Notes under the pieces: generated by a model
What the model was told of the DNA's origin: nothing
The model's database searches: none
What the model saw: only the letters and a program-made list of their open reading frames with translations
Source of the DNA: Hyphomicrobiales bacterium
Lineage (GTDB): Bacteria > Pseudomonadota > Alphaproteobacteria > Rhizobiales > Methyloligellaceae
NCBI GenBank assembly: GCA_021775595.1
Contig: JAJFHN010000049.1
Location: 1 to 42,045, forward strand
Reading direction: 5' to 3'
DNA: 42,045 bases
Program-made: the position numbers and the translations under genes
Shown: piece by piece, positions 1 to 9,387 of the stretch
Layout of the letters: each line of letters begins with the position of its first letter
How positions within the stretch are numbered: position 1 is the first letter of the stretch

Positions 1-145
1 CACCGAGATGGTGATGCCCGGCGACAACTGCACCATGGAGGTGGAGCTGATCGTGCCGATCGCCATGGAAGAGAGCCTGCGCTTTGCCATCCGCGAGGGT
101 GGACGCACCGTCGGTGCAGGCGTCGTCGCTTCGATTATTGAATAG
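1..145 (+). CDS. tuf: Elongation factor Tu, C-terminal fragment
   Basis: Reading from base 2 gives 47 residues and a TAG stop at 143-145. The fragment contains [19 protein letters not shown] and ends [17 protein letters not shown], which is the closing beta-barrel domain III of EF-Tu. EF-Tu is the GTPase that delivers aminoacyl-tRNA to the ribosome. The start lies outside the window. Its position just before rpsJ is the usual str-to-S10 junction in proteobacteria. Identity is secure despite the short length. Confidence 0.95.
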   Translation, partial: TEMVMPGDNCTMEVELIVPIAMEESLRFAIREGGRTVGAGVVASIIE

Positions 146-153
146 AACAAGCA

Positions 154-188
154 GGGGCGCGCCCATCAGGACCGCGCCCCGTTTTTTT
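154..188 (+). terminator. Intrinsic terminator between tuf and rpsJ
   Basis: A perfect 8-bp stem, GGGGCGCG (154-161) with CGCGCCCC (173-180), is followed by G and seven T. It lies 8 bp after the tuf stop and ends about 15 bp before the rpsJ ATG. That leaves no room for a promoter between the two, so it probably works as a partial terminator or attenuator for the S10 operon rather than a full stop. Confidence 0.85.
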
Positions 189-202
189 AGTGAGTGAGCC
201 AA

Positions 203-511
203 ATGGTAGGCCAAAACATACGCATCCGATTGAAAGCGTTCGATCATCGAATACTCGATGTATCGGCCAAGGAGATCGTGAACACCGCCAAGCGCACCGG
301 CGCGGACGTGCGTGGTCCGATTCCGCTGCCCACTCGGATTGAGAAGTTTACGGTCAACCGCTCGCCACACATTGATAAAAAAAGCCGAGAGCAATTCGAG
401 ATGCGCACCCACAAGCGCCTGCTCGACATCATCGATCCCACTCCCCAAACCGTCGACGCGCTGATGAAGCTCGATCTGGCGGCGGGTGTGGATGTCGAGA
501 TCAAGCTTTAA
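203..511 (+). CDS. rpsJ: 30S ribosomal protein S10
   Basis: S10 (uS10) is a 30S head protein and also the NusE partner in antitermination. The ORF reads [17 protein letters not shown] and ends [12 protein letters not shown], 102 residues from the ATG at 203, the normal family length. A GTG in frame at 194 would add three residues but sits against the terminator T-run with no Shine-Dalgarno, so I prefer ATG 203. That ATG has only a weak GTGAG upstream. It is the first gene of the S10 cluster. Confidence 0.95.
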   Translation: MVGQNIRIRLKAFDHRILDVSAKEIVNTAKRTGADVRGPIPLPTRIEKFTVNRSPHIDKKSREQFEMRTHKRLLDIIDPTPQTVDALMKLDLAAGVDVEIKL

Positions 512-543
512 GGCGAACGGGAGCGAATCGGGAGATAGCGGCA

Positions 544-1425
544 ATGCGATCAGGCGTCATAACCCAGAAACTTGGCATGACCCGCATCTTTACCGATGTC
601 GGAGAGCACGTGCCCGTCACCGTATTGCGGCTCGACAACTGCCAGGTCGTGTCCCAGCGCACCGATGAGAAGAACGGCTACAGCGCGGTCCAATTGGGTG
701 CCGGCAAAACCAAGGTGAAGAGCCTGACGCGCGCCGAGCGTGGCCATTTCGCCGTCGCCAAGGTGGAGCCCAAGCGGCGCATGGCGGAATTTCGTGTGAG
801 CCCGGAAAACATGATCGATATCGGCGCCGAGATCACGGCAGACCACTTCATCGAGGGCCAGTATGTGGACGCCTCCGGGGTGAGCATCGGCAAGGGATTT
901 GCGGGCGCCATGAAGCGGCACGGTTTTAGTGGCCTGCGCGCCTCCCATGGCGTGTCGATCTCCCATAGGAGTCATGGCTCGACCGGTCAGTGTCAAGATC
1001 CGGGCAAGGTCTTCAAGGGCAAGAAGATGGCGGGCCAGATGGGCAATCGGATGGTCACCACACAGAACCTGAGAGTCGTCAAAACCGACGCCGAGCGCGG
1101 CTTGATCATGGTTCAGGGCGCGGTGCCCGGCGCCAAGGGCGGCTGGGTTTTGCTGCGCGACGCCACCAAAAAACGCGCACCCGACAACTTGCCATTGCCG
1201 GGCGGTCTGCGCGGTATGGCGAGCCCGAAGGCCGACGAAGCAGACGAGGCCGCGACCGAAGAGCCGGCGGTAGAGGCCACCGAGGCTGCGGTCGAGGCGC
1301 AAGCGCCTGAAGCAGAAGCTCCCAAGGCCGAGGCGCAGGCGCCCGAGGCCGAAGGCACCGATGCTGCCGCCGAGGGCGAGCAGCAGGCCGGTGATGACGC
1401 ATCGCAAGAGCCCAAGAGCGAGTGA
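544..1425 (+). CDS. rplC: 50S ribosomal protein L3 with acidic C-terminal tail
   Basis: L3 (uL3) lies near the peptidyl-transferase centre and nucleates 50S assembly. The core is clear: [14 protein letters not shown] at the N-terminus and [20 protein letters not shown] at about 148-167, including the Gln that PrmB methylates in the family. The product has 293 residues, against about 210-240 usually. Residues 228-293 are a low-complexity Ala/Glu/Pro tail in which EAQAPEAE occurs twice (251-258 and 263-270). A Shine-Dalgarno GGGAG lies at 530-534. The stop overlaps the rplD start by one base. Confidence 0.96.
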   Translation: MRSGVITQKLGMTRIFTDVGEHVPVTVLRLDNCQVVSQRTDEKNGYSAVQLGAGKTKVKSLTRAERGHFAVAKVEPKRRMAEFRVSPENMIDIGAEITADHFIEGQYVDASGVSIGKGFAGAMKRHGFSGLRASHGVSISHRSHGSTGQCQDPGKVFKGKKMAGQMGNRMVTTQNLRVVKTDAERGLIMVQGAVPGAKGGWVLLRDATKKRAPDNLPLPGGLRGMASPKADEADEAATEEPAVEATEAAVEAQAPEAEAPKAEAQAPEAEGTDAAAEGEQQAGDDASQEPKSE

Positions 1426-2045
1426 TGAAAAGCAACGTCACAACCATTGACGCCAAAAGCGCCGGCACCGTCGATCTCGCGGAGTCGGTATTTGGCCTCG
1501 AGCCGCGCGTCGATATTCTTCATCGCATGGTGCGCTACCAGCTCGCCAAACGGCGTGGCGGCAACCACGCCACGAAGGACCGGTCGCAGATTTCAGGCAC
1601 CAGCGCCAAGATGTATCGCCAAAAGGGCACCGGCCGGGCGCGCCACGGCAACGCCAAGGCGCCACAGCTGCGCGGCGGCGGCAAGGCATTCGGGCCAAAG
1701 CCCAGAAGCCACGCCATCGGCATGCCCAAGAAGGTGCGGACAATGGCGCTTCGTCACGCGCTCTCTGCCAAAGCCAAAGCGCAAGAGCTCGTCGTGCTGG
1801 ATAAGGCCGAAGCCAAGGACGCCAAGACGGCCGCCATGGCCAAGAAACTCGATAAGCTCGGTCTGCACTCCGCGCTCATCGTAGGCGGCAGCGAAATCGA
1901 CAAAAATTTTGGTTTGGCCGTGCGCAATCTGCCCAACATCGACGTGCTGCCGGTTCAAGGCGTCAACGTCTATGACATTCTCCGGCGCGACAAGCTGGTG
2001 CTCACCAAGGACGCGCTCGAGTCGCTGGAAGCGAGGCTGAAATGA
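1425..2045 (+). CDS. rplD: 50S ribosomal protein L4
   Basis: L4 (uL4) lines the exit tunnel and in gammaproteobacteria represses the S10 operon. The product has 206 residues. The conserved tunnel-loop segment is visible, including [20 protein letters not shown] and the following RARHGN and [18 protein letters not shown] at 1422 directly precedes the ATG at 1425. I use the ATG, which gives a TGATG junction with rplC. The gene overlaps rplW by 4 bp at its 3' end, so translational coupling is likely. Confidence 0.96.
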   Translation: MKSNVTTIDAKSAGTVDLAESVFGLEPRVDILHRMVRYQLAKRRGGNHATKDRSQISGTSAKMYRQKGTGRARHGNAKAPQLRGGGKAFGPKPRSHAIGMPKKVRTMALRHALSAKAKAQELVVLDKAEAKDAKTAAMAKKLDKLGLHSALIVGGSEIDKNFGLAVRNLPNIDVLPVQGVNVYDILRRDKLVLTKDALESLEARLK

Positions 2046-2335
2046 GACAGGTCGACGCCTATGACGTCATTGTCTCGCCCGTGATCACCGAAAAGGCGAC
2101 GATATCGAGCGAGAACAATCAAGTGGTTTTCAAGGTCCGCCCCAAAGCCACCAAGCCTGAAATCAAGGAAGCGGTCGAAAAATTGTTCGGCGTGAAAGTC
2201 AAAGCGGTCAACACATTGATCCGCAAAGGAAAACGTAAGATGTTTCGTGGACGCGCCGGGCGTCAGCAAGACGTCAAAAAGGCGATCGTCACCCTCGAAG
2301 AGGGTGAAAGCATCGACGTGACGACGGGGCTCTGA
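2042..2335 (+). CDS. rplW: 50S ribosomal protein L23
   Basis: L23 (uL23) sits at the tunnel exit and is the docking site for trigger factor and SRP. The 97-residue product has the family pattern: [15 protein letters not shown] near the N-terminus, [20 protein letters not shown] in the middle and [10 protein letters not shown] near the end. The start overlaps the rplD stop (ATGA), and rplB follows 5 bp later. Confidence 0.95.
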   Translation: MRQVDAYDVIVSPVITEKATISSENNQVVFKVRPKATKPEIKEAVEKLFGVKVKAVNTLIRKGKRKMFRGRAGRQQDVKKAIVTLEEGESIDVTTGL

Positions 2336-2340
2336 TCAAC

Positions 2341-3177
2341 ATGGCATTGAAAACATATAAACCGATCACGCCCGGTCAGCGCCAGTTGGTTCTGGTCAAC
2401 CGCTCGCACCTTTGGAAGGGCGAGCCGGTCAAGACTTTGACCGAGGGCCTGACCAAAAAGGCCGGCCGCAACAATCTGGGGCGCGTGACTGCGCGCCGCC
2501 GGGGTGGCGGCCACAAGCGGCTCTACCGCAAGGTGGACTTCAAGCGTCGCAAATTCGACATGCCGGCCACGATCGAGCGCCTGGAATACGACCCCAACCG
2601 CTCGGCTTTTTTGGCGCTGCTGAAATATGAGGATGGTGAGCTGTCTTACATCATCGCGCCCCAGCGTGTGGGCCCCGGTGACACCGTCATTTCCGGCGAA
2701 CACGTCGACGTCAAACCCGGCAACGCCATGCCGCTGGCCAACACGCCGATCGGCACGATCGTTCACAACGTCGAGATGAAGCCAGAGAAGGGCGGTCAGA
2801 TCGCGCGCGCCGCCGGCACCTATGTACAGCTCGTTGGCCGCGATACGGGCCACGCCATCCTGCGGCTTAATTCGGGCGAAATGCGCATGGTGCGCGCCGA
2901 GTGCATGGCGACCATCGGCGCGGTGTCCAATCCGGACAACTCGAACATTAAGCTCGGTAAAGCGGGCCGCAAGCGCTGGTTGGGTAAGCGGCCATCGGTG
3001 CGCGGCGTTGCCATGAACCCGGTCGATCACCCCCATGGCGGCGGTGAAGGACGCACTTCGGGCGGGCGCCATCCGGTGACGCCGTGGGGCAAGTCGACCA
3101 AGGGCAAGCGCACCCGTTCCAACCATGCGAGCGACAAGTTCATCGTCCGCAGCCGCCATTTGCGCAAGAAGCGATAG
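2341..3177 (+). CDS. rplB: 50S ribosomal protein L2
   Basis: L2 (uL2) is a primary 23S rRNA binder needed for subunit joining and peptidyl transfer. The 278-residue product starts [17 protein letters not shown] and carries the C-terminal [20 protein letters not shown] motif, whose His is conserved in L2. Length and ends match the family. It lies between rplW and rpsS in the usual order. Confidence 0.97.
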   Translation: MALKTYKPITPGQRQLVLVNRSHLWKGEPVKTLTEGLTKKAGRNNLGRVTARRRGGGHKRLYRKVDFKRRKFDMPATIERLEYDPNRSAFLALLKYEDGELSYIIAPQRVGPGDTVISGEHVDVKPGNAMPLANTPIGTIVHNVEMKPEKGGQIARAAGTYVQLVGRDTGHAILRLNSGEMRMVRAECMATIGAVSNPDNSNIKLGKAGRKRWLGKRPSVRGVAMNPVDHPHGGGEGRTSGGRHPVTPWGKSTKGKRTRSNHASDKFIVRSRHLRKKR

Positions 3178-3189
3178 GGAGACGTCGCG

Positions 3190-3468
3190 GTGTCACGCTC
3201 AGTATGGAAAGGTCCCTTTGTCGACGGTTATCTGCTGAAAAAAGCAGAAGCTGCACGCTCTGGCGGATCGAATGCGGTGATCAAGATCTGGAGCAGGCGC
3301 TCGACCATCTTGCCTCAGTTCGTTGGCCTGACCTTCGGCGTGCACAACGGTCATAAGCACATTCCCGTTCTGGTGACCGAAGACATGGTCGGACATAAAT
3401 TTGGTGAGTTTGCACCGACGCGGACCTATTACGGCCACGCCGGCGACAAACGCGCAAGGCGGGCCTGA
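3190..3468 (+). CDS. rpsS: 30S ribosomal protein S19
   Basis: S19 (uS19) binds 16S rRNA in the 30S head near the A-site tRNA. It uses a GTG start and encodes [17 protein letters not shown], with the conserved HNGKxxxPV-type region present as [19 protein letters not shown]. The product has 92 residues, the normal length. A GGGAGA Shine-Dalgarno lies at the end of the 12-bp gap after rplB. Confidence 0.95.
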   Translation: MSRSVWKGPFVDGYLLKKAEAARSGGSNAVIKIWSRRSTILPQFVGLTFGVHNGHKHIPVLVTEDMVGHKFGEFAPTRTYYGHAGDKRARRA

Positions 3469-3470
3469 CC

Positions 3471-3851
3471 ATGGGTAAGGCAAAGGCCAAACGCAAACTC
3501 GGCGAAAACGAAGCAAAAGCGGTCACGCGCATGCTTCGAATCTCGCCGCAAAAACTCAATCTGGTTGCCCAGATGATCCGCGGCCGTGGCGTCGCCCAAG
3601 CGCTCGCAGATTTGACATTTTCGCGCAAACGCATCGCCAACGAGGTCAAGAAGACGTTGGAATCCGCGGTTGCCAATGCCGAAAACAACCATGACCTCGA
3701 CGTCGACTCGCTGATCATCTCTGAGGCTTATGTCGGCAAGAACCTGGTTATGAAACGCATGCGTCCGCGTGCAAGGGGTCGCGTCGGGCGGATCCAAAAA
3801 CCGATTTCGCAACTGACCGTGGTCGTGCGTCAACTGGAGGAAGCAAGCTGA
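3471..3851 (+). CDS. rplV: 50S ribosomal protein L22
   Basis: L22 (uL22) forms part of the exit tunnel wall with an extended beta-hairpin. The 126-residue product shows [19 protein letters not shown] near the N-terminus and the hairpin segment [20 protein letters not shown] near the end. Changes in that loop give macrolide resistance in other species; I see nothing unusual here. The TGA overlaps the rpsC ATG by one base. Confidence 0.95.
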   Translation: MGKAKAKRKLGENEAKAVTRMLRISPQKLNLVAQMIRGRGVAQALADLTFSRKRIANEVKKTLESAVANAENNHDLDVDSLIISEAYVGKNLVMKRMRPRARGRVGRIQKPISQLTVVVRQLEEAS

Positions 3852-4573
3852 TGGGACAGAAGGTCAATCCGATCGGGCTGCGCCTCGGCATCAATCGCAC
3901 CTGGGATTCGCGCTGGTTCGCGAGCGGTGCTGAATATGGCCAATTGCTGCACGAGGATCTGAAGATCCGCGAGCACATACTGGGCCATCGCACTGGCGCC
4001 GGCATTTCCAAGGTCGTGATCGAGCGTCCGCACAAAAAATGCCGCATCACTGTTCACACCGCGCGGCCCGGCATTCTCATCGGCAAGAAGGGCGCCGACA
4101 TTGAAAAGCTTCGCAAGCATCTCGCTTCGATGACGGATTCGGATGTACATCTCAACATCCTCGAAGTGCGCAAACCAGAAGTCGACGCAACTCTGGTCGC
4201 AGAGGCGATTGCCCAACAGCTCGAGCGCCGCGTCGCTTTCCGCCGAGCCATGAAGCGCGCAGTTCAATCAGCCATGCGTCTTGGCGCTCTTGGCATCAGG
4301 ATCAATTGCTCGGGCCGTCTCGGCGGCGCCGAGATCGCGCGCATGGAATGGTATCGCGAAGGCCGTGTACCGCTTCACACCCTGCGCGCCGATATCGATT
4401 ATGGCACGGCGCTCGGCCGCACCGCCTACGGCATCATTGGCATCAAGGTGTGGGTCTTTAAGGGTGAGATCATGGAGCACGATCCAATGGCTCATGAACG
4501 CCGCGCCAGCGAAGCCCAAGAAGGCGGACGCATGCGCCGCGATGGGCCGCCAAAGCCGGGGGCCGGGGCTTAA
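3851..4573 (+). CDS. rpsC: 30S ribosomal protein S3
   Basis: S3 (uS3) is at the mRNA entry channel and contributes to helicase activity. The 240-residue product has the N-terminal [20 protein letters not shown], the KH-domain [15 protein letters not shown] at about 75-89, and the C-terminal [21 protein letters not shown] short charged tail follows. Length is normal for alphaproteobacteria. Confidence 0.96.
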   Translation: MGQKVNPIGLRLGINRTWDSRWFASGAEYGQLLHEDLKIREHILGHRTGAGISKVVIERPHKKCRITVHTARPGILIGKKGADIEKLRKHLASMTDSDVHLNILEVRKPEVDATLVAEAIAQQLERRVAFRRAMKRAVQSAMRLGALGIRINCSGRLGGAEIARMEWYREGRVPLHTLRADIDYGTALGRTAYGIIGIKVWVFKGEIMEHDPMAHERRASEAQEGGRMRRDGPPKPGAGA

Positions 4574-4594
4574 AGCCGCCGAGACGAGAAGACC

Positions 4595-5011
4595 ATGTTG
4601 CAACCCAAACGAACAAAATTCCGCAAGGCCCAAAAGGGCCGGATCAAGGGCACCGCAAAAGGCGGCTCCAGCCTCAATTTCGGCTCCTATGGCCTCAAGG
4701 CGCAAAAGCCCGCCCGCATCACCTCGCGCCAAATCGAGGCGGCGAGACGCGCCATGACACGGCAAATGAAACGCGTTGGCCGCGTTTGGATCAGAATTTT
4801 TCCCGACGTGCCGGTTTCGAAGAAGCCGACCGAGGTACGTATGGGCAAGGGCAAGGGCGCGCCGGAGTTTTGGTGCGCCAAGGTGAAACCCGGTCGCATC
4901 ATGTTCGAGATCGATGGCGTCAGCGACGTTATCGCGCGTGAAGCACTGCGGTTGGGTGCAGCCAAATTGCCGGTGAAGACGCGGGTTGTCGCGCGTTTAG
5001 GCGATAATTGA
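4595..5011 (+). CDS. rplP: 50S ribosomal protein L16
   Basis: L16 (uL16) helps position A-site tRNA in the large subunit. The 138-residue product starts [19 protein letters not shown] and contains [20 protein letters not shown] and [18 protein letters not shown], the signature of the family. Its C-terminus ([13 protein letters not shown]) is also typical. It lies 21 bp after rpsC and before rpmC. Confidence 0.96.
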   Translation: MLQPKRTKFRKAQKGRIKGTAKGGSSLNFGSYGLKAQKPARITSRQIEAARRAMTRQMKRVGRVWIRIFPDVPVSKKPTEVRMGKGKGAPEFWCAKVKPGRIMFEIDGVSDVIAREALRLGAAKLPVKTRVVARLGDN

Positions 5012-5033
5012 GCCGCGTTAAGGGTTATTGGCC

Positions 5034-5234
5034 ATGAAGGTAAGTGATATTCGCGACATGACGCTCGATCAGCTCGATGACGAGCTCATCAAGCTCAAGA
5101 AAGAGCAGTTTAATCTGCGCTTTCAGGGCGCGACGGGACAGCTGGAGAACACGGCGCGGATGCGCCAAGTACGCCGCGAAATCGCGCGCGTTTTGACCAT
5201 TGCTCAACAAAAGCGCGTTGAAGCGGCAGCTTAA
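5034..5234 (+). CDS. rpmC: 50S ribosomal protein L29
   Basis: L29 (uL29) is a helical hairpin protein next to L23 at the tunnel exit. From ATG 5034 it reads [18 protein letters not shown], and the internal [20 protein letters not shown] is diagnostic. The product has 66 residues. A TTG at 5028 is in frame but gives an N-terminus the family does not have. Confidence 0.94.
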   Translation: MKVSDIRDMTLDQLDDELIKLKKEQFNLRFQGATGQLENTARMRQVRREIARVLTIAQQKRVEAAA

Positions 5235-5252
5235 GCGCGGAACGAGGACACG

Positions 5253-5483
5253 ATGCCAAAACGAGTTTTGCAAGGGACGGTGATCAGCGACGCCAACGAG
5301 AAAACGGTCGTCGTGCGGGTTGAACGCAGATTCACCCATCCATTGCTCAAAAAGGTGGTGCGGCGCTCCAAGAAGTACCACGCCCATGACGACAGCAACG
5401 CTGTCAAAGTGGGCGACAAGGTGCGGATTGAGGAATGCCCACCGATTTCCAAAAACAAACGCTGGATTGTGCTCAGCGCCTGA
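5253..5483 (+). CDS. rpsQ: 30S ribosomal protein S17
   Basis: S17 (uS17) is an early 16S rRNA binder with an OB fold. The 76-residue product reads [21 protein letters not shown] and continues [22 protein letters not shown], with [18 protein letters not shown] near the end. It completes the S10 cluster; rplN follows after a 39-bp gap with a GAGGCGGAAG ribosome binding region. Confidence 0.94.
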   Translation: MPKRVLQGTVISDANEKTVVVRVERRFTHPLLKKVVRRSKKYHAHDDSNAVKVGDKVRIEECPPISKNKRWIVLSA

Positions 5484-5522
5484 GCCCGGCGCAGCACGAA
5501 GCGAAGTTAAGAGGCGGAAGCC

Positions 5523-5891
5523 ATGATTCAGATGCAGACCAATCTCGATGTCGCCGATAATTCCGGCGCGCGCCGGGTGCAGTGCATCAAGGTGTTGGGT
5601 GGCTCGAAGCGTAAATACGCGTCCGTCGGCGACGTCATTGTTGTCAGCGTGAAGGAAGCGATACCACGCGGCCGAGTCAAAAAAGGCCAGGTGATGCGGG
5701 CCGTTGTCGTTCGCACTGCCAAGGGCGTCCATCGTGCCGATGGCAGCGTCATCCGCTTCGACCGCAACGCCGCTGTTCTCGTCAATCCGCAAGGTGAGCC
5801 GATCGGCACCCGCATTTTCGGACCCGTGACGCGCGAATTGAGGTCCAAGCAGCATATGAAGATCGTATCGCTTGCACCGGAGGTTCTCTAA
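5523..5891 (+). CDS. rplN: 50S ribosomal protein L14
   Basis: L14 (uL14) contributes to an intersubunit bridge and binds the silencing factor RsfS. The 122-residue product begins [20 protein letters not shown] and carries [17 protein letters not shown] and [20 protein letters not shown], all family signatures. It is the first gene of the spc part of the cluster. rplX follows immediately, with no gap. Confidence 0.96.
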   Translation: MIQMQTNLDVADNSGARRVQCIKVLGGSKRKYASVGDVIVVSVKEAIPRGRVKKGQVMRAVVVRTAKGVHRADGSVIRFDRNAAVLVNPQGEPIGTRIFGPVTRELRSKQHMKIVSLAPEVL

Positions 5892-6212
5892 ATGTCCGGT
5901 GTCAAGATCAAGAAAGGTGATTTCGTTGTGGTGCGGTCTGGCCGCGATAAGGGAAAGAACGGCGAAGTGCTCAAAGTGATGCCGCAGGACAACCGCGCCA
6001 TCGTTCAGGGCGTCAATGTCGTCAAGCGGCACCAGCGCCAAACGGCCGATCAAGAGGCCGGCATCATTTCGAAGGAAGCGTCGATTCATCTGTCCAACTT
6101 GGCGATCGAGGATCCCAAGGACGGCAAGCCAACCCGCATTGGATTCAAGACGCTGAAGGATGGCCGCAAGGTCCGGTTCGCACGGCGTTCGGGGGAGACG
6201 ATCGATGGCTGA
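5892..6212 (+). CDS. rplX: 50S ribosomal protein L24
   Basis: L24 (uL24) initiates 50S assembly and has a KOW domain. The 106-residue product shows [20 protein letters not shown] (the KOW motif) and [14 protein letters not shown]. The C-terminus [18 protein letters not shown] is typical. The gene overlaps rplE by 8 bp, so the two are probably translationally coupled. Confidence 0.95.
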   Translation: MSGVKIKKGDFVVVRSGRDKGKNGEVLKVMPQDNRAIVQGVNVVKRHQRQTADQEAGIISKEASIHLSNLAIEDPKDGKPTRIGFKTLKDGRKVRFARRSGETIDG

Positions 6213-6888
6213 TGCCGCTTACGCGCCGAGACTTAAGACGCACTACAACGACGTGCTGCGTCCCGAGCTCATTAAGCAGTTCAACTATAAAAACGTGATG
6301 CAAGTGCCGCGCCTGGACAAGGTGGTGATCAATATGGGCATCGGCGAAGGCGTGGCGGATTCCAAAAAGGTCCAGATCGCCGCCGACGATTTGATGCTGA
6401 TCGCCGGCCAAAAACCAGTTATCACGCGGGCACGCAAATCGATTGCCACGTTCAAGCTTCGGGAAGGCATGCCCGTCGGCGCAAAGGTAACGCTGCGCAA
6501 GAACCGTATGTACGATTTTATCGACCGGCTGATCACCATTGCGCTTCCACGCGTTCGGGATTTCCGCGGACTGAGCGTGACCAGCTTCGATGGGCACGGC
6601 AATTACGCGCTGGGCATCAAGGAACACATCGTGTTTCCGGAGATCGACTACGACAAGGTAGACGCGATTTTGGGTCTTGACGTTGTGGTTTGCACGACGG
6701 CGGTCAACAACGACGAAGCACGCGCGCTGTTAAAGGGCTTCGACTTTCCCTTCAGCGAGCCCACGCCGCCGCCGACCCAACAAGAGCCGGAGCCCGAGGC
6801 GCCCGCCCAAGAGCCGGAGCCCGCTGAGGCCGCTGCAGACGACAATGATGCGCGGGAGCAGACCGATGCGCCCGCTGAGGAGGAGTAA
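6205..6888 (+). CDS. rplE: 50S ribosomal protein L5 with Pro/Glu-rich C-terminal tail
   Basis: L5 (uL5) binds 5S rRNA and contacts P-site tRNA. I place the start at ATG 6205, inside the end of rplX, because GGGGGAG at 6191-6197 is a good Shine-Dalgarno and the family N-terminus follows ([17 protein letters not shown]). Conserved [10 protein letters not shown] and RRFxxGLS-type segments are present. The core ends near residue 183 ([10 protein letters not shown]). Residues 184-227 are an unusual [19 protein letters not shown]-type acidic tail; the family is usually about 180 residues. Confidence 0.95.
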   Translation: MADAAYAPRLKTHYNDVLRPELIKQFNYKNVMQVPRLDKVVINMGIGEGVADSKKVQIAADDLMLIAGQKPVITRARKSIATFKLREGMPVGAKVTLRKNRMYDFIDRLITIALPRVRDFRGLSVTSFDGHGNYALGIKEHIVFPEIDYDKVDAILGLDVVVCTTAVNNDEARALLKGFDFPFSEPTPPPTQQEPEPEAPAQEPEPAEAAADDNDAREQTDAPAEEE

Positions 6889-7194
6889 ATGGCGAAAAAG
6901 AGTTCGATCGAACGCAACAGCAAGCGCCGCCGCATGGCTAAGAAATTCAGTGGGCGTCGCAGCCGGTTGAAGGAAATCGCCAATGACCGGATGTTGCCGG
7001 CCGAGGAGCGCTATGCCGCGCGCCTGAAGCTTGCTCAGCTGCCTCGCAATTCTTCGCCTGTGCGCATCCGCAACCGGTGTGATCTGACCGGCCGGCCGCG
7101 CGGTTATTACCGCAAACTGCGAATGTCGCGAATTGCATTGCGTGAGCTCTCATCCCAGGGCTTGGTCCCTGGAATGGTCAAGTCGAGCTGGTAG
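6889..7194 (+). CDS. rpsN: 30S ribosomal protein S14, zinc-independent type
   Basis: S14 (uS14) is in the 30S head. The 101-residue product is the long form without the CxxC-CxxC zinc ribbon: only one Cys is visible, in [20 protein letters not shown]. It begins [19 protein letters not shown]. It starts on the base after the rplE stop. Confidence 0.95.
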   Translation: MAKKSSIERNSKRRRMAKKFSGRRSRLKEIANDRMLPAEERYAARLKLAQLPRNSSPVRIRNRCDLTGRPRGYYRKLRMSRIALRELSSQGLVPGMVKSSW

Positions 7195-7204
7195 GAGACG
7201 CCGT

Positions 7205-7603
7205 ATGACGATGACTGATCCTTTAGGCGATATGCTGACACGCATTCGCAACGCCCAGATGCGGAACAAGTCGAAAGTATCGACCCCGGCATCGAAGCTG
7301 CGCGGCTGGGTGCTGGACGTGCTCGAAGAGGAAGGATTTATTCGCGGCTATGCTCAAGTCGAGTTCGACAGCGGTCGTGCGGAATTCGAGATCGAACTCA
7401 AATACTTCGATGGCGAACCAGTCATCAGAGAGCTGAAGCGCGTTTCGACGCCGGGCCGACGGGTTTACTCATCGGTTAAGGGCCTGCCCACGGTGGCCAA
7501 CGGTCTTGGTGTATCAATTCTGTCTACGCCGAAGGGCGTTATGTCGGATTCCAAGGCGCGGGCTGAAAACGTTGGCGGCGAAGTACTTTGCAGCGTTTTC
7601 TGA
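7205..7603 (+). CDS. rpsH: 30S ribosomal protein S8
   Basis: S8 (uS8) binds the central domain of 16S rRNA and represses the spc operon in E. coli. From ATG 7205 it reads [18 protein letters not shown], giving 132 residues, the standard size. The open frame extends upstream into rpsN but that part is spurious. The C-terminal [19 protein letters not shown] region is present as [20 protein letters not shown] Shine-Dalgarno lies just after the rpsN stop. Confidence 0.95.
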   Translation: MTMTDPLGDMLTRIRNAQMRNKSKVSTPASKLRGWVLDVLEEEGFIRGYAQVEFDSGRAEFEIELKYFDGEPVIRELKRVSTPGRRVYSSVKGLPTVANGLGVSILSTPKGVMSDSKARAENVGGEVLCSVF

Positions 7604-7640
7604 GTGTGCGCTTGGTGTTTGAGGAAAGGATAGCGGGTCA

Positions 7641-8174
7641 ATGTCGAGGATAGGAAAACGGCCGATTGCCATTCCAGACGGCGTCACCGTCAATCTCGAT
7701 GGCCAGCAGGTCGCGGCCAAGGGACCGAAGGGCGAGCTGTCCATCGTTTTGGTGAAAGAGGTCATGGCCGAAATGGGCGATGACGGGATCACGATCGTTG
7801 CTAAGGATGATTCCAAGCGGGCACGATCCATGTGGGGTCTGTCGCGTTCGCTGGTATCCAATGTCATCACGGGCGTCGCCGATGGATTTACGAAAACCCT
7901 TGAAATCAATGGCGTGGGCTATCGAGCACAAGTTCAAGGTAAGGATTTGAAATTGACCCTTGGCTTGAGTCACGACGTGGCCTATCCGATTCCGGACGGC
8001 ATAAAGATCGAGTGCACCAAGCCGACTGAAATCGTCGTTTCTGGAATTGAGAGCCAGAGGGTCGGACAGGTTGCAGCTGAAATCCGCCGCTATCGGCCGC
8101 CCGAGCCGTACAAGGGCAAGGGCATCCGCTATGCAGGTGAGTACGTATTCCGCAAGGAAGGCAAAAAGAAATAA
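7641..8174 (+). CDS. rplF: 50S ribosomal protein L6
   Basis: L6 (uL6) lies near the sarcin-ricin loop. The 177-residue product has [15 protein letters not shown] at the start, [20 protein letters not shown] and [20 protein letters not shown] in the middle, and [20 protein letters not shown] at the C-terminus. These are the two repeated domains of L6. It has normal length and position. Confidence 0.96.
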   Translation: MSRIGKRPIAIPDGVTVNLDGQQVAAKGPKGELSIVLVKEVMAEMGDDGITIVAKDDSKRARSMWGLSRSLVSNVITGVADGFTKTLEINGVGYRAQVQGKDLKLTLGLSHDVAYPIPDGIKIECTKPTEIVVSGIESQRVGQVAAEIRRYRPPEPYKGKGIRYAGEYVFRKEGKKK

Positions 8175-8186
8175 TGGAGTGGGCGA

Positions 8187-8549
8187 ATGGGTGCCGCGAC
8201 TGATAAATCGCGCCGGCGCAAGATGCGCGTCCGGCGCAGCTTAAAGAGAGCTGACAACGGCAGGCCTCGCCTGTCCGTTCACAGGTCGTCGCAGCACATC
8301 TATGCCCAGGTGATCGACGACGCGAGCGGACGAACGCTGGCCGCCGCCTCCAGCATGGACAGCGAATTGCGCAAATCGCTTTCCAAGGGCAGTGACAAGA
8401 ACGCGGCTACGACCGTCGGCAAAACGGTTGCAGAGCGCGCGATTAAAGCCGGGATCAAAGAGGTGATCTTTGATCGTGGCAGATACATTTATCATGGCCG
8501 CGTAAAGGCTCTGGCAGAAGCTGCCCGCGAGGGCGGCCTCAGCTTTTAG
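8187..8549 (+). CDS. rplR: 50S ribosomal protein L18
   Basis: L18 (uL18) binds 5S rRNA together with L5. The 120-residue product carries [20 protein letters not shown] and the C-terminal [20 protein letters not shown], which ends with the family GLxF (GGLSF). It follows rplF by 12 bp. Confidence 0.95.
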   Translation: MGAATDKSRRRKMRVRRSLKRADNGRPRLSVHRSSQHIYAQVIDDASGRTLAAASSMDSELRKSLSKGSDKNAATTVGKTVAERAIKAGIKEVIFDRGRYIYHGRVKALAEAAREGGLSF

Positions 8550-8575
8550 GGCGCGGTTCAGGAAGGAAAGACAAC

Positions 8576-9139
8576 GTGGCACGAAATCAGATGAGGCATC
8601 AGGACGATCGCGACAGCGAATTCGTCGACAAGCTCGTCCATATCAACCGCGTCGCCAAGGTCGTAAAAGGCGGCCGGCGGTTCGGCTTTGCCGCGCTCGT
8701 GGTAGTTGGCGATCAAAAAGGTCGTGTTGGATTTGGCAAAGGCAAGGCGCGAGAAGTGCCGGAGGCCATCCGCAAGGCGACCGAGACTGCAAAGCGCGCC
8801 CTGGTGCGTGTGCCATTGAGAGAAGGGCGGACGCTGCATCACGACGTCACAGGCCGTCATGGCGCAGGGCGCGTTATTTTGCGCGCAGCACCGGCAGGCA
8901 CCGGCATCATCGCCGGCGGCCCGATGCGCGCTGTTTTCGAAACGTTGGGCGTCCAGGATGTGGTGGCGAAGTCCCTAGGCAGCTCCAATCCTTACAACAT
9001 GGTTCGCGCCACGATCGAAGCGTTGAAGCAAGAAGACAGCCCCCGGGGCGTCGCCGCCCGACGGGGCAAAAAGGTGAGCGACATCGTATCGCGCCGCCGC
9101 GACAGTGCTGGTGACGCCGCAGTTCCGACAGAGGCCTAG
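8576..9139 (+). CDS. rpsE: 30S ribosomal protein S5
   Basis: S5 (uS5) affects decoding fidelity and the mRNA entry site. It starts with GTG at 8576 after AGGAAAG; an ATG at 8591 would remove only five residues. The 187-residue product contains [20 protein letters not shown] and [20 protein letters not shown], both diagnostic. The tail of about 20 residues is charged but ordinary for the class. Confidence 0.95.
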   Translation: MARNQMRHQDDRDSEFVDKLVHINRVAKVVKGGRRFGFAALVVVGDQKGRVGFGKGKAREVPEAIRKATETAKRALVRVPLREGRTLHHDVTGRHGAGRVILRAAPAGTGIIAGGPMRAVFETLGVQDVVAKSLGSSNPYNMVRATIEALKQEDSPRGVAARRGKKVSDIVSRRRDSAGDAAVPTEA

Positions 9140-9165
9140 CGGCGCCTTAGCGAAAGCGAATAACG

Positions 9166-9369
9166 ATGGCTGAGAAAAAGAACGCAAAGACAGTGACGGT
9201 CGAACAGACGGGCAGCCCGATCCGCAGACCGGCAGATCAGCGCGCGACCCTCATCGGACTGGGGCTCAACCGCATGGGCCGCCGCCGTACATTGACCGAC
9301 ACACCCCAAGTGCGCGGCATGATCGCGAAGGTTGCTCATCTGGTTCGTGTGGTTGAAGACAAGGCTTAG
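9166..9369 (+). CDS. rpmD: 50S ribosomal protein L30
   Basis: L30 (uL30) is a small 50S protein. The 67-residue product reads through [20 protein letters not shown] to [20 protein letters not shown] and ends [16 protein letters not shown] six-residue Lys/Asn-rich N-terminus precedes the core. It lies in the usual order between rpsE and rplO. Confidence 0.94.
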   Translation: MAEKKNAKTVTVEQTGSPIRRPADQRATLIGLGLNRMGRRRTLTDTPQVRGMIAKVAHLVRVVEDKA

Positions 9370-9387
9370 GCTGAAAGGCAGAAACTC

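Noticed and set aside
5025-6089. A 354-codon open frame on the minus strand opposite rpmC-rpsQ-rplN-rplX
   Set aside because: Four conserved ribosomal genes cover the same span on the plus strand. The antisense product is low-information and His/Asp/Leu-rich as expected for a shadow.
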